Shown here one piece after another: positions 16,476 through 25,429 of a stretch of DNA of 64,000 nt (position 1 is its first letter; the number at the start of each line of letters is the position of its first letter). The notes beneath the pieces are model-generated. The model had not been told where the DNA came from, did no database searches, and worked only from the letters and a program-made list of their open reading frames with translations. Location: NCBI RefSeq assembly GCF_015831355.1, contig NZ_JADWYR010000001.1, positions 2,604,001 to 2,668,000 on the forward strand, in the 5' to 3' direction. This stretch comes from Panacibacter microcysteis (GTDB taxonomy: Bacteria > Bacteroidota > Bacteroidia > Chitinophagales > Chitinophagaceae). Both the position numbers and the translations under genes were made by a program.

Positions 16476-17651
16476 TTAGTGTTTTATTTCACCATGCGGT
16501 GTATGAATAAATTGTTTGCGTGCTTTGCCAATGTTCAACATTGCCTTTATCATAGAAAGCACTGCGCCTGGTATCTGCAGCAGCGCATTCACCAGTTCTT
16601 TATTGTACCACTTTGCAGGTATGCCGCACAGTAATGCTATTGTCAATGCCGCAAATAGCACCGCAGATACATAAAGCAATGGTTTTGCAAAGAATAATAC
16701 AAACAGCAGCCACAGACATGTTAATGCTACAAGCATTACACGTGGCAGCAGGAAAGTCTGCGTTACCTTATCAAAAAATCCTCTATTGCCTTTGAACAAT
16801 TGCTTCCAGCCTTCAACAAAGTATTTTTCAAAAAACTCCACCTGTGCACCAAGCCAGCGGCTGCGCTGCCTGGCAAACACGGCTGTGTTGGCAACCTTTT
16901 CATCATATACATAATGACCATCGAGGAAGGCAACTTTTTCTCTCCTGTGCGCAAGCCTGAATTCTATTTCCTTATCCTCACCTGCAGTCTCGCCAATGTT
17001 TTCCAGCAATGATGTAAACAAGCTGTATTTAAAAGCCATCCCACTACCGATCAATGCAGATGATAACCCAAGCGCTACATGCCCTCTTCTGAAAATGTGG
17101 TTATTGATCTCTTCTGTGCAGGCATCAAGAAAAGCAAAAGCAGTCTGCATGTTCTTTGCTGTTCTGTGGCCTTGTATAGCGTTGTAGCCTGCATTATATG
17201 CATCGTTTACTGCATGCAAAAAGCCCGGAGCCATGATGTTATCGGCATCCAGAATTACTATCAGGTCCTTCGGATCATCGGCGCAGGCTTCCAGTGCTTT
17301 GGTGAGCGCTTTGCCTTTGGTGCTTTTATCAAAACTTACTTCTACCAGTTTTAGCGGCAATGCAGTTAGCGCAGCAATTGTAGAAGGCGCAAATGAATCT
17401 GCAATCACCACTACTTCATACAAGTCTTTCGGATAGTCATGTGCAATTGCCGCCTTTGCAGTCGCTATAATCACACTGTCTTCTTTGTAACCTGGAATAA
17501 AGACCCGTATACTGTTAAGCTTACCTGTTGTTACTACTTTTTTTCTGGTTGCAATACTTCCTGCAATAGAAAAAATAAACAGGTAGCCAATTTGTATAAA
17601 CAGGTACACCAATATGGCATATTCAATAATTGATCCTGTTGCTGATAACAT
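16476..17651 (-). CDS. Membrane glycosyltransferase, family 2 (cellulose-synthase-like)
   Basis: A 391-residue processive GT2. An N-terminal helix (about 10-33) is followed by IRVFIPGYKEDSVI, VVIADSF, KGKALTKAL and IVILDADNIMAPGF (DxD). ETAGEDKEIEFRLAHR (TED-like) and ARQRSRWLGAQ (the QxxRW motif) follow, then two to three C-terminal helices. These are the motifs of polymerising or dolichyl-type membrane GT2 enzymes. It begins the GT2 / miniprotein / GT-B / acyltransferase group. The upstream gap carries the facing repeats R6 and R7. Confidence 0.88.
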   Translation of the reverse strand: MLSATGSIIEYAILVYLFIQIGYLFIFSIAGSIATRKKVVTTGKLNSIRVFIPGYKEDSVIIATAKAAIAHDYPKDLYEVVVIADSFAPSTIAALTALPLKLVEVSFDKSTKGKALTKALEACADDPKDLIVILDADNIMAPGFLHAVNDAYNAGYNAIQGHRTAKNMQTAFAFLDACTEEINNHIFRRGHVALGLSSALIGSGMAFKYSLFTSLLENIGETAGEDKEIEFRLAHRREKVAFLDGHYVYDEKVANTAVFARQRSRWLGAQVEFFEKYFVEGWKQLFKGNRGFFDKVTQTFLLPRVMLVALTCLWLLFVLFFAKPLLYVSAVLFAALTIALLCGIPAKWYNKELVNALLQIPGAVLSMIKAMLNIGKARKQFIHTPHGEIKH

Positions 17652-17685
17652 TACACGTTATTTTTTAAAAAGTTTTATGATGTAA

Positions 17686-17732
17686 CAGGCAGTGGAATAC
17701 ACATCAGCTCCTGTTGCGTCGCACTCTTGTGC
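17686..17732 (+). repeat. SPR repeat copy R6 (type A core)
   Basis: The core is at 17713-17732, ending GTGC instead of GTAC. CAGGC lies 27 nt before it. The right arm is not recognisable. It faces R7 50 nt away, so a single-stranded copy could form a 20-bp stem with one mismatch. Confidence 0.8.
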
Positions 17733-17764
17733 TGTATATTTTTAAGTGAGCAAGGTTGCACCGT

Positions 17765-17829
17765 GCTGCTACATGTACAACTGTACAAGAGTGCGACGCA
17801 ACGATGCCCAATAGTAGTAATACAGCCGG
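17765..17829 (-). repeat. SPR repeat copy R7 (type A core)
   Basis: The minus-strand core is at 17783-17802. CCGGC is 27 nt before it and CAGC 14 nt after it. The unit begins 14 nt after the O-antigen-ligase-like stop, in sense. Its left arm is nearly identical to that of R24. Confidence 0.9.
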
Positions 17830-17843
17830 GCTCCACACAATTA

Positions 17844-19286
17844 CTACTTTGCACCAGCAAGGGGCTTCTCATCCCACCGCGGGCTAAGCCATATTAATAC
17901 CCATGTTGTATACACAATTATTGATGATGGCATCTGGTTCATTACCTCGTTGCCGTAGCTGCAAAGCAATATACCTGCGCTACCGGCACATAATGCACTT
18001 AGTTTATTACGTAACGCTTTATCCCTTGTGTTCCATATAATACCAGCCGATTTACCCAATATATACAGCATAATGCCAAACCAGATGATAAAGCCAACAA
18101 TGCCATACATGGCCCATATTTTTACATACAAACTATCTGGCGGAATAGTAGAGATAAACTTCCCGGGGTTGTATTTTACACCCCACATACCAAGTGTTCC
18201 CACACCGGTGCCAAAAGGTTTATCCGCAAGATAACTTTGCAATACTTTCTGGTTGTTCAGGCGCGTCATTAAAGATGGATCATTGGGATCGAGTGATGTT
18301 CTTAGTCTTACAATCTGCGCGTTGGTATTACCGATGGTGGTATATTTTAAAATGCCAAGAAACCCAAGACCGAACAGCGTACCAATAAGAAGTATTTTAA
18401 TCTGTTTGCTCAAAACAAGAAATACAAAACCACCACCCACCAATGCGAACATGGCGCCACGTGTACCTGAAATTAGCATACCATAAAAGGTAAGCAATGC
18501 CGCAATGGCAAAGAATATGCGCTTTGCTTTTGTATGAGGGCCAAATGCCAGTATGCCGCATATAACGGCCAGCATTGCCTGTGATGCACCAAACTGTGCG
18601 GCTTCTGTGTAATAAGAAAATACACGTAGTTTACCAAATAGTAAATGTGTCTTTTTTGCGCCAGATTCCATCCACCGGTTTTCTGATGCATCGAGCCCGA
18701 TATATAATTGTTTCATTCCCCAGAACGAGCCGATGACAGACAATATGATGATGATATAGATAAAAAGGTCCAGATCTTTTTTCTTATTGAATACAAGAAA
18801 TCCCAGCGGTACAGACAACACCCAGTAAAGCGTTGCAGAACGCATTTCATAAAACCAGCCGAGAATGCTGGGTCTTTCGGGGTTGCCTATTTCGAGTACT
18901 GTAATAATGAACCACACTACACTTAACCATACAAGATCATTATTCAAATGCCTGTAACGAAATTTGCCGCTTCTGTGAAAAATTACACCAAGCCATGTAA
19001 GTAACAGCAACCCATCCTGCCCCAAACCAAATTGCGGCCCCTCTATGTGCCTGCCGAGGCCCGGTACCAAAAAACAATAAGCGATAAGAAAGATGTAACC
19101 GAAGCGTGGATAATAAAAAACGATGGTGAGAAAGCCTGCAGCAAAAGGTATGGCAACAAGCATCAGGCTAATGGTCATTCCTTTTCCTGCTATAAGCCAG
19201 CCAAAGAAAACCGCAAGCAGTAATGCCGGCAGTAACCACTTTTTGTAGTCTTTGTTAACGCTTGTATAGAAAAGATTTTCCTGCAT
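17844..19286 (-). CDS. O-antigen ligase / polymerase-like membrane protein
   Basis: A 480-residue polytopic protein with about 11-12 helices and one large periplasmic loop (roughly 315-390), the Wzy_C/WaaL layout. The ISGTRGAMFALVGG and LADKPFGTGVGTLGM segments are typical of the O-antigen ligase domain. It would polymerise repeat units, or ligate polymer, on the periplasmic face. It lies 3 nt after the flippase gene, consistent with a Wzx/Wzy pair. Ligase versus polymerase cannot be settled by sequence; context favours a polymerase. Confidence 0.82.
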   Translation of the reverse strand: MQENLFYTSVNKDYKKWLLPALLLAVFFGWLIAGKGMTISLMLVAIPFAAGFLTIVFYYPRFGYIFLIAYCFLVPGLGRHIEGPQFGLGQDGLLLLTWLGVIFHRSGKFRYRHLNNDLVWLSVVWFIITVLEIGNPERPSILGWFYEMRSATLYWVLSVPLGFLVFNKKKDLDLFIYIIIILSVIGSFWGMKQLYIGLDASENRWMESGAKKTHLLFGKLRVFSYYTEAAQFGASQAMLAVICGILAFGPHTKAKRIFFAIAALLTFYGMLISGTRGAMFALVGGGFVFLVLSKQIKILLIGTLFGLGFLGILKYTTIGNTNAQIVRLRTSLDPNDPSLMTRLNNQKVLQSYLADKPFGTGVGTLGMWGVKYNPGKFISTIPPDSLYVKIWAMYGIVGFIIWFGIMLYILGKSAGIIWNTRDKALRNKLSALCAGSAGILLCSYGNEVMNQMPSSIIVYTTWVLIWLSPRWDEKPLAGAK

Positions 19287-19289
19287 TTG

Positions 19290-20615
19290 TTACAATGTTC
19301 CTTTTACATGTTGCCAGCTTTTTTTCATAAACCCAAAGCTGTATGCCCACATTTCCGTATATAGTTTTTTTGATTGTATGATGTGTAGCTTATTCAGCAT
19401 CCACAGGCCAAAGAAAGCACCGGTGGCTGCATTCAGTACAGATGCAAATGCAATCCACTCAAGTTTTCCGCTGAATTGTATGGCCATTATGTCGCCAAGT
19501 ATATTGATCACTGCCATCATCAGCACTTTTACAAAATTGAGTTTGGGCTTTTGTAGTGCATCGAGCGATATGCCGGTAAGCCTGTCAGCAGGCAGCAACA
19601 GGCCGTATAAAATAAACACACGAAAAACAGGAGCCGTAAAAGCATAGTCATGACCACCGATAAATGTTACCAGGAAAGGTGCAAGGATAAATGCTGCTAT
19701 AAGTGCGGGTATATACAGCATGTAAGCCCATGAAATATATTGTGTAAAAAGATTATTGAAACCTGCTTTGTCATTACCGTTGTTTTTTGCAGCAAGTTGT
19801 GGAAATGCAGTGGTGCTAAGGCTTCTAAGCGGTATCTCGAATAGTTCAGTAAGTTTAAGCGGCACAGCATAGGCGGCCACAAGTTTGGGTCCTAAGAAAC
19901 TGCCTATCAAAAATGTGTCTGCACTTTTTAAAAGGTTTGTTGTGGCAAGGGTAGCCAGTGTGTATCGGATAAGTGCAAACAGTTCCTTTACTTCTGCTCT
20001 TGCTTTGCGTAAAATAAAGAGCGGATTTGTTTTGCCTGAAAGCAACACAACCAGCAATAATATTGCATTAAAGCAAAGATGTATGGTTGCAAACGCTTCA
20101 AGCGAACCTTTGAAGAAGAAAGCATACACAGCAATACTGAATGCGTTTAAACTTTGTAATATGCGTAACCACAGCAGGAATCTGATGTCCTGTTTTGCAA
20201 CCGCAGAAGCCTCTGCAATATGTAGCGGAAGTGTGATGATGCCCACACATGCGTACCAGCCGCAAAACACCTGTATGCCCGGGTTTGATTTAAATACATT
20301 GGTAAAATACAACACTGCAAGCACCAATGATATGCCGCCTGCAAGTAAAGCGCCAAGCCAATATGCACTTCCCATTATCGTGCGCTCTTCTTCTTCTTTT
20401 GCGCCTGCCAAACGCATTACCAGCGCAGATTGTAAACCACCAGATTTGATCATTTCAAACAAAACCACTGCGGCCATATAAATCAGGTATTCGCCCAATA
20501 CTTCTTGTGGTATGTTTCTTACGAGCAACATAAAAGACAATACGCCAATTATTGCGGGCAGTAACTGGCTTGCAAATGCCTGTGCCTGTAATAATGCATT
20601 TTTTTTGTTGCTCAT
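19290..20615 (-). CDS. Polysaccharide flippase (Wzx/MATE-like)
   Basis: A 441-residue protein with about 12 membrane helices and no nucleotide-binding motif. The opening QAFASQLLPAIIGVLSFMLLVRNIPQEVLGEYLIYMA is the usual N-terminal signature of polysaccharide-transport proteins. It should flip undecaprenyl-linked repeat units across the inner membrane. It is followed 3 nt later by the ligase/polymerase-like gene. It is separated from the chain-length gene by 176 nt containing repeat R8, so it may have its own promoter or be read through. Confidence 0.87.
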   Translation of the reverse strand: MSNKKNALLQAQAFASQLLPAIIGVLSFMLLVRNIPQEVLGEYLIYMAAVVLFEMIKSGGLQSALVMRLAGAKEEEERTIMGSAYWLGALLAGGISLVLAVLYFTNVFKSNPGIQVFCGWYACVGIITLPLHIAEASAVAKQDIRFLLWLRILQSLNAFSIAVYAFFFKGSLEAFATIHLCFNAILLLVVLLSGKTNPLFILRKARAEVKELFALIRYTLATLATTNLLKSADTFLIGSFLGPKLVAAYAVPLKLTELFEIPLRSLSTTAFPQLAAKNNGNDKAGFNNLFTQYISWAYMLYIPALIAAFILAPFLVTFIGGHDYAFTAPVFRVFILYGLLLPADRLTGISLDALQKPKLNFVKVLMMAVINILGDIMAIQFSGKLEWIAFASVLNAATGAFFGLWMLNKLHIIQSKKLYTEMWAYSFGFMKKSWQHVKGTL

Positions 20616-20695
20616 AGATATTGAATGTTTGCTGTGTAGTTATTACAGCACTTTTTTACACGTTTAATAAATTGCCGGTGTATAAATTTTTGTGG

Positions 20696-20761
20696 CCGGC
20701 ATTTGTACGCTGTGGCATCGTTCCTTGTGTCACTCACTTGTACTGTAAATCAATTGGCAGC
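20696..20761 (+). repeat. SPR repeat copy R8 (type B core)
   Basis: The core is at 20724-20743, with C at position 1. CCGGC is 28 nt before it and CAGC 14 nt after it. It is antisense between two minus-strand polysaccharide genes. Confidence 0.88.
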
Positions 20762-20791
20762 TATGGCTCAACGTCATACAGCGCATACTGT

Positions 20792-22888
20792 TTAGAAACC
20801 TGTTCTCATTTTTGTTTTAACCAGATATTTCTTGTTGCCAAACTCAAACTTCATCAGTCTTTTAAGCAACGATCTTATCACTGTTCTTTTCTTCGGTGCT
20901 TCGCCGATATAATCTTCAGCAAAATCAAGTTCCACACCATTCAATATGATGGTTGCTTTTATGCCACATGCTTTTGAAAAGTTATTCAATAATTCGTGGT
21001 CAACTTTTGTCCAGATGCGGTTTGCACGGCAAACAATAAAAAGATTGTCGAGTTTCGGCAGTGTCCCGGCAGTATATATGTAACTGTCAAGTGCAGGCAA
21101 CTCAATCATATTTATTCGCGCTGATCCTGCATAGTTTTCAGCAGGCCATTGAACAATTTCATTGCTGGTATTGATCTGTTTAAAACCTGCATTGAGTATG
21201 TTTATAATAGTGCTTTTACCTTCTTTGTTTTCAATAGAAATAAAACCTATGTTGATGTGTTGCCTGGAAGTATCAGTAACAGATAATGTTTGTTGTAGTA
21301 AACGCAAGGCCGCTTTTTGCAATACATCATTTTGTTCTTTCAATAATGGATAAATACCGAGTAGTTTAAGACCTGTAATCTTCGAAGCCCTTGCTGGTTC
21401 TTTCAGACTTTTGTCAATTAAAAATCTTGTAAGCAATAAAGAAAGAATAACGATAAAGCCCGCCATGAAACCGCCTGCCACCATTACAGTTCTTGTAGAA
21501 GGATTTGCTTTTAGCGGCAGGTATGGCGGATCAATTACGGTAAGTTTGGATGTAAGCTCATTGTTTTGTTGGGTAAGCCTTGCAAGATTCAATCCATGCA
21601 CCATTTCAAGATATTCCTGCTCTGCAACAGATATCTGGCGTTCGATTTTTTGCAGCATTGCCCCAAGCGGTGCAAATTTGCTGTACTCTTCATCAAATTC
21701 TTTTTTGCGTTTGTCCATTACAGTAAGCCTTGCCTTGCTTTGCTCATAAGAAATAGTAGTTTTTATCCACTCTTCCAGCATGTCTTTGGATGGAATGCCG
21801 CCCGGTGTTGTAGTTTGTACATACAGGTCATCTACCGCACTGCGAAGGTTATTTTCTACGGAAGAGGCTACACTCTTCAGGCTATCAATAATTTTTTTGT
21901 TTGAAGGATCCGTTTGGCTGAATGTTTCAAACACGGCGATCTTACCATATATATCAGAAAGCTGGTTTCTTTGTGTGATCACTTTACTGCCGTACATAGA
22001 CTGTTTGGCACGGTCTCTTAGCTCATTATCAATTTTTCCCAATGCATCCTGGTTTGCCATACGGTCCATCTCGAGTGTATGATTGAGCGCAAATAAGTCT
22101 TCTCTTGCACCGGCCACTGCTTTGGTTTGTTCGTAGTAATTGATGATGTCATTGTTCCTGTTAAAATCAAGGAACATTTGTTCTGCGGAATCTAATCTGG
22201 CAAAAGATTTTTTTGTTTCATTTTCGAAATAGGTAATTACTGTTTCTGTTTGCCCTTCCCTCAATGCTTTATGCTTACGCATAAAAGTTTCTTCCAGCAG
22301 CTCCAGTGTTCTTTTACAAACTGATGCATCCTGCGTGGAGTAAGAGATTTTAATAAGGTCACTTGAATTGAGACGGGAGGCTTTAATACTTCTCAGCGCA
22401 TTGATAGAATACAATGCATGATCAGAATTGATGATGTTGTAGATAACATTTCCTTCTGTTGTTTGCATAAACTTTTCCAGTGCTGCAAAAGTTGAATCCA
22501 CATTGTCTTTTACCAGCATGCTTCTTATACTGTCAGGAACAATTTTATGCAAGTCATCGAAAGAGCCCCATTGCATTATTGCAGGATCATGTTTTTTTAA
22601 ACTGAGGTGTTCGGCCAGCAGTTTAAGGGCAACTTCCTGTTTTGTTTCTCTCGAATCTATGATGTTTAAGAGGTTATCAAAAGCATTACTTGTTTCAAAA
22701 TAATCTGCTTTGTTGCTGCCATTCAGTGTGTATCCCGAAGCAATACCTGTGTACACAACTGTTTCAGAAGAGAATGTTTTCTTTTCATTCCTGGTGAAAT
22801 AGTAAATAGAAATTGCCATGGCCATTGGTACCAGCAATAGCAGCTTCCAGTTTTTTAACAGTAATCGTATGAAATGAATTAAACTCAT
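20792..22888 (-). CDS. Wzz/Wzc-like polysaccharide chain-length protein with degenerate kinase domain
   Basis: A 698-residue polysaccharide co-polymerase. Helix 1 is near residues 15-30, followed by a long periplasmic coiled-coil region to about 460 and helix 2 (VMVAGGFMAGFIVILSLLL). The cytoplasmic C-terminal domain resembles a BY-kinase, but its P-loop reads ISIENKEGKSTI, lacking the first Gly. No Tyr-rich tail is present; it ends VKTKMRTGF. It may bind nucleotide poorly or act only structurally. Its start overlaps the TolC-like stop by 4 nt. It likely sets polymer length and couples polymerase to the export channel. Confidence 0.85.
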   Translation of the reverse strand: MSLIHFIRLLLKNWKLLLLVPMAMAISIYYFTRNEKKTFSSETVVYTGIASGYTLNGSNKADYFETSNAFDNLLNIIDSRETKQEVALKLLAEHLSLKKHDPAIMQWGSFDDLHKIVPDSIRSMLVKDNVDSTFAALEKFMQTTEGNVIYNIINSDHALYSINALRSIKASRLNSSDLIKISYSTQDASVCKRTLELLEETFMRKHKALREGQTETVITYFENETKKSFARLDSAEQMFLDFNRNNDIINYYEQTKAVAGAREDLFALNHTLEMDRMANQDALGKIDNELRDRAKQSMYGSKVITQRNQLSDIYGKIAVFETFSQTDPSNKKIIDSLKSVASSVENNLRSAVDDLYVQTTTPGGIPSKDMLEEWIKTTISYEQSKARLTVMDKRKKEFDEEYSKFAPLGAMLQKIERQISVAEQEYLEMVHGLNLARLTQQNNELTSKLTVIDPPYLPLKANPSTRTVMVAGGFMAGFIVILSLLLTRFLIDKSLKEPARASKITGLKLLGIYPLLKEQNDVLQKAALRLLQQTLSVTDTSRQHINIGFISIENKEGKSTIINILNAGFKQINTSNEIVQWPAENYAGSARINMIELPALDSYIYTAGTLPKLDNLFIVCRANRIWTKVDHELLNNFSKACGIKATIILNGVELDFAEDYIGEAPKKRTVIRSLLKRLMKFEFGNKKYLVKTKMRTGF

Positions 22889-23622
22889 CTGATGGATGCA
22901 ATAATTGTTGATAGGTGAACGCCTGTGTAAGATTCAAGCTGCAGGTATGCTGTTTGAAACCTGTTGAGATCTGTCTCATATTCAATGGAAGCCTTGGAAT
23001 AGATGTCCTGTATTCTTGATAACTCTGTTAGTGGTATGTCGTTGTTCAAATATTGTTTCTGGCACATCTGGTAATTGACCAGCGCTGTCTGCTTACTGTC
23101 TGTAGCCACTTTTACCAGGTTAAGCGCAAGCCTTAGTTCCTGGTAGACCCGTATTACTTCCTGTGTAATGTACTTTGCTGCGCCTTCTTTTTCAGCTTCA
23201 GCCATTTTTACCTGGTACTCGCTTGCTTTGATGGCATTTTTGCGGGATACCACGTGTGTCAGCGGCAACTGAAAATAAACACCCACATTGTAAAAGTTTG
23301 ATTGTACCAGGCTTACATTGCTTACCGTGCCCGAAATAACATTGGCATTGTTGCCATGGTTGTAAGAAGAGAACAAAGACACAGCGCTGTAAATGTTTTT
23401 CTTTGTAAGCGCCAGGTTTTCTCTGGCAAACCCAATACTGTTGTCAACCCTGTTTACTTCAGGATTGTTTTTGATAGCTGAGTCGATGAGCATAGGCAGC
23501 AGCCTGCCTGATTCAATAGCCCTGACAAGCAGTGAATCGGTTTGCTGGGCTTTTAGGGATATGCTGCTCAACAGGACGAGCAGCATTACGATCGGTTTTC
23601 TTTTTGATAACATATTCATCAC
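22885..23622 (-). CDS. Half-length TolC-like outer-membrane protein
   Basis: A 245-residue protein with a signal peptide (MLLVLLSSISLKAQ) and one TolC-like repeat. It has NPEVNRVDNSIGFARENLALTKKNIYSAVSLFSSYNHG, a strand-rich middle ending in GVYFQLPL, and long helices with coiled-coil character to the C-terminus. Classical TolC proteins are about twice as long with two repeats. The stop overlaps the next start (ATGA-type, 4 nt) and its own start overlaps the previous stop, so the short length is not an obvious truncation. It occupies the place where a Wza-type export gene would be expected and may be the outer-membrane channel. Confidence 0.78.
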   Translation of the reverse strand: MMNMLSKRKPIVMLLVLLSSISLKAQQTDSLLVRAIESGRLLPMLIDSAIKNNPEVNRVDNSIGFARENLALTKKNIYSAVSLFSSYNHGNNANVISGTVSNVSLVQSNFYNVGVYFQLPLTHVVSRKNAIKASEYQVKMAEAEKEGAAKYITQEVIRVYQELRLALNLVKVATDSKQTALVNYQMCQKQYLNNDIPLTELSRIQDIYSKASIEYETDLNRFQTAYLQLESYTGVHLSTIIASIR

Positions 23623-24800
23623 ACATTCTCTTTTTGAAACAGTGCCGGTATGGTTCGGAAAATAAGCCGGAAGTCATTTAAGAGGCTGTGATTTTCCGCG
23701 TATGTATTGTCCAGCATCAGGCGTTCTTCCTCAGACATTTCTGCAGACTTGCCGCGTTTCTCCACCTGCCACAAACCTGTAATGCCTGCAGGTGCGATAA
23801 AGCGTTGTGCGTATTTGTCTGTAGTAAGTTTTTCCGCTTCGTATAAAGGCAATGGCCGGTTGCCTACAATACTCATATCTCCAATGAGCACGTTAACAAG
23901 CTGCGGCAGTTCGTCCATACTTGTATTACGTAAAATTTTTCCCACACGGGTTATGCGCGGGTCGTCTTTTATTTTAATGAACGCTGCACCAGCACTTGCT
24001 TTCCTGGTAAGCGCATATTGTTTTTCGCACCACGAATGTTTATCTGCATACAATGATGCCTGGCATGATGTGCCCATTTGTTTGCAATCATCGCAGCGGA
24101 AGCCTGCAGTATCAACTTTTTCGGTCTCTGCAGCAGCGCCGTACTGGTTGAGGTGTTTCAGATCTTTCAAACGTGCATCTGCATTTACATACATGGAGCG
24201 GAACTTGAAAAATTTGAAGATTTTATAACCTGTACCCACGCGCAGGGAATAATAAAATACCGGGCCTTTTGATTCCAGCCTTACTGCCAGTGCTGTAATG
24301 AGTAAGACAGGGGAAAGTAACAGCAGCGCCAGCGAAGAAAAAACAACGTCAAAAATTCTTTTTTCGAGCGGTATTTTGTAAGCTGACTGGCCAGATACGG
24401 CGTTGTTTGTTTTAATATGATGCCAGTTGCTGATGATAAAAGGCAGGCGTTTTTGCAGGTTGTACTGCAACTGTTGTTTATGAAAAATATCTGCAATGCC
24501 TTCTTTTAGCGCGATAGCTTTGAGGTGATCGTTTACATGATCGGAAATAATAAAGAACGGAACGTCTGCAAATTTCCTGGCCTGTAATGCATGTTTTAGT
24601 GAGATGCCATTTGGGCCAATAATTTCGGAGCGGGAAAGAATAGCAACGATATTCAACTTCTTTTTTGACCAGTTATTACTCAGGTCTATACCATTTTCAA
24701 ATTGCAGTATAGTACACCCCGGTATATTCAGCTTACCTGCTGCCTGTATGAGTAATTCATCTGCAGCAATAAGTGCAACAGTTGAAGATTGGTTTTCCAT
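23619..24800 (-). CDS. Initiating sugar transferase with N-terminal pseudo-receiver domain
   Basis: A 393-residue polyprenyl-phosphate glycosyl-1-phosphate transferase. Residues 1-130 resemble a response-regulator receiver (VALIAADELLIQ, LNIVAILSRSEIIGPNG, VPFFIISDHVND, GIADIFHKQQL) with the phospho-accepting Asp position apparently Ser. From about 150 the bacterial sugar transferase domain begins: KRIFDVVFSSLALLLLSP (membrane-embedded helix), SKGPVFYYSLRVG, FKFRSM, RNTSMDELPQLVNVLIGDMSIVGNRP, and GITGLWQV. It starts repeat-unit synthesis by moving a sugar phosphate to undecaprenyl phosphate. It follows the CheY-like gene by 6 nt and overlaps the TolC-like gene by 4 nt. Confidence 0.9.
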   Translation of the reverse strand: MENQSSTVALIAADELLIQAAGKLNIPGCTILQFENGIDLSNNWSKKKLNIVAILSRSEIIGPNGISLKHALQARKFADVPFFIISDHVNDHLKAIALKEGIADIFHKQQLQYNLQKRLPFIISNWHHIKTNNAVSGQSAYKIPLEKRIFDVVFSSLALLLLSPVLLITALAVRLESKGPVFYYSLRVGTGYKIFKFFKFRSMYVNADARLKDLKHLNQYGAAAETEKVDTAGFRCDDCKQMGTSCQASLYADKHSWCEKQYALTRKASAGAAFIKIKDDPRITRVGKILRNTSMDELPQLVNVLIGDMSIVGNRPLPLYEAEKLTTDKYAQRFIAPAGITGLWQVEKRGKSAEMSEEERLMLDNTYAENHSLLNDFRLIFRTIPALFQKENV

Positions 24801-24806
24801 GTTGGT

Positions 24807-25211
24807 TTAGTTTAAAACGAGTTTACCGGCTCTTTTTAAAATGATTTTTAAACGCGCTTCGAGTTCGCGGGGATTAAAGGGTTTGACAATGAAATCGTCT
24901 GCACCAGCTTCAAGACATTTGATCCTTGTATCTGTATTATCAACACCCGAAAGCATAATAAATGGAATGGCGCTGAAGAAGCCGCTTGTTCTCACCTGCT
25001 CAAGAAACTGTATACCATTGAGCACAGGTGTGTTGAGGTCTGAAATAATAATGTCGGGGATATTGCCTTGCTGCAGGTAGCTGAATGCTTCCATTCCGTT
25101 TTGGAAAACTACCGGTGCAAAAGGCCCGCTTAAACATTGAGAGAGTATTCCCTGCATGTAAAGATCATCTTCAACAATAACGACAACAGGTAAATTTTCT
25201 GGAGCTTGCAT
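24807..25211 (-). CDS. Stand-alone CheY-like response regulator
   Basis: A 134-residue single receiver domain without output domain. The acidic pocket is E14-D15-D16 (VIVEDDLYM), the phospho-acceptor D58 (IIISDLNTPVLNG), the switch S88 (IMLSGV) and K110 (DFIVKPFNP). It is the first gene of the exopolysaccharide assembly operon and lies 6 nt before the sugar transferase, whose N-terminus is itself receiver-like. The natural partner is the hybrid kinase with Hpt domain encoded just upstream. It probably controls polysaccharide output by protein contact rather than by DNA binding. Confidence 0.92.
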   Translation of the reverse strand: MQAPENLPVVVIVEDDLYMQGILSQCLSGPFAPVVFQNGMEAFSYLQQGNIPDIIISDLNTPVLNGIQFLEQVRTSGFFSAIPFIMLSGVDNTDTRIKCLEAGADDFIVKPFNPRELEARLKIILKRAGKLVLN

Positions 25212-25266
25212 GATATTGGATTTTACTATGACGTTTTGCAGTAGTTCACAAGTAGGTATACTCTAA

Positions 25267-25336
25267 GCTGCCGAATAGTATTGTTGCAGTACAAGAGTGC
25301 GACGCAACGAAGCTTAATAGTTATTCCAATGCCTGG
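25267..25336 (-). repeat. SPR repeat copy R9 (type A core)
   Basis: The minus-strand core is at 25289-25308. CCAGG lies 28 nt before it. A CAGC lies 18 nt after it, slightly long. It is in sense between the hybrid kinase stop and the CheY-like gene. Confidence 0.87.
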
Positions 25337-25429
25337 TTCAATAAATATTCCAGCGGCCTGTATACACTTGATGGTTCTGTAAAAACTTTCTTGTTTATAT
25401 AATAACGTAATGTTTTACACGCTATTGTA

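Noticed and set aside
22885-23622. TolC-like gene considered as a truncated pseudogene because it is half the usual length
   Set aside because: It has a signal peptide, an intact frame, and 4-nt overlaps with both neighbours, so it looks like a real short protein.
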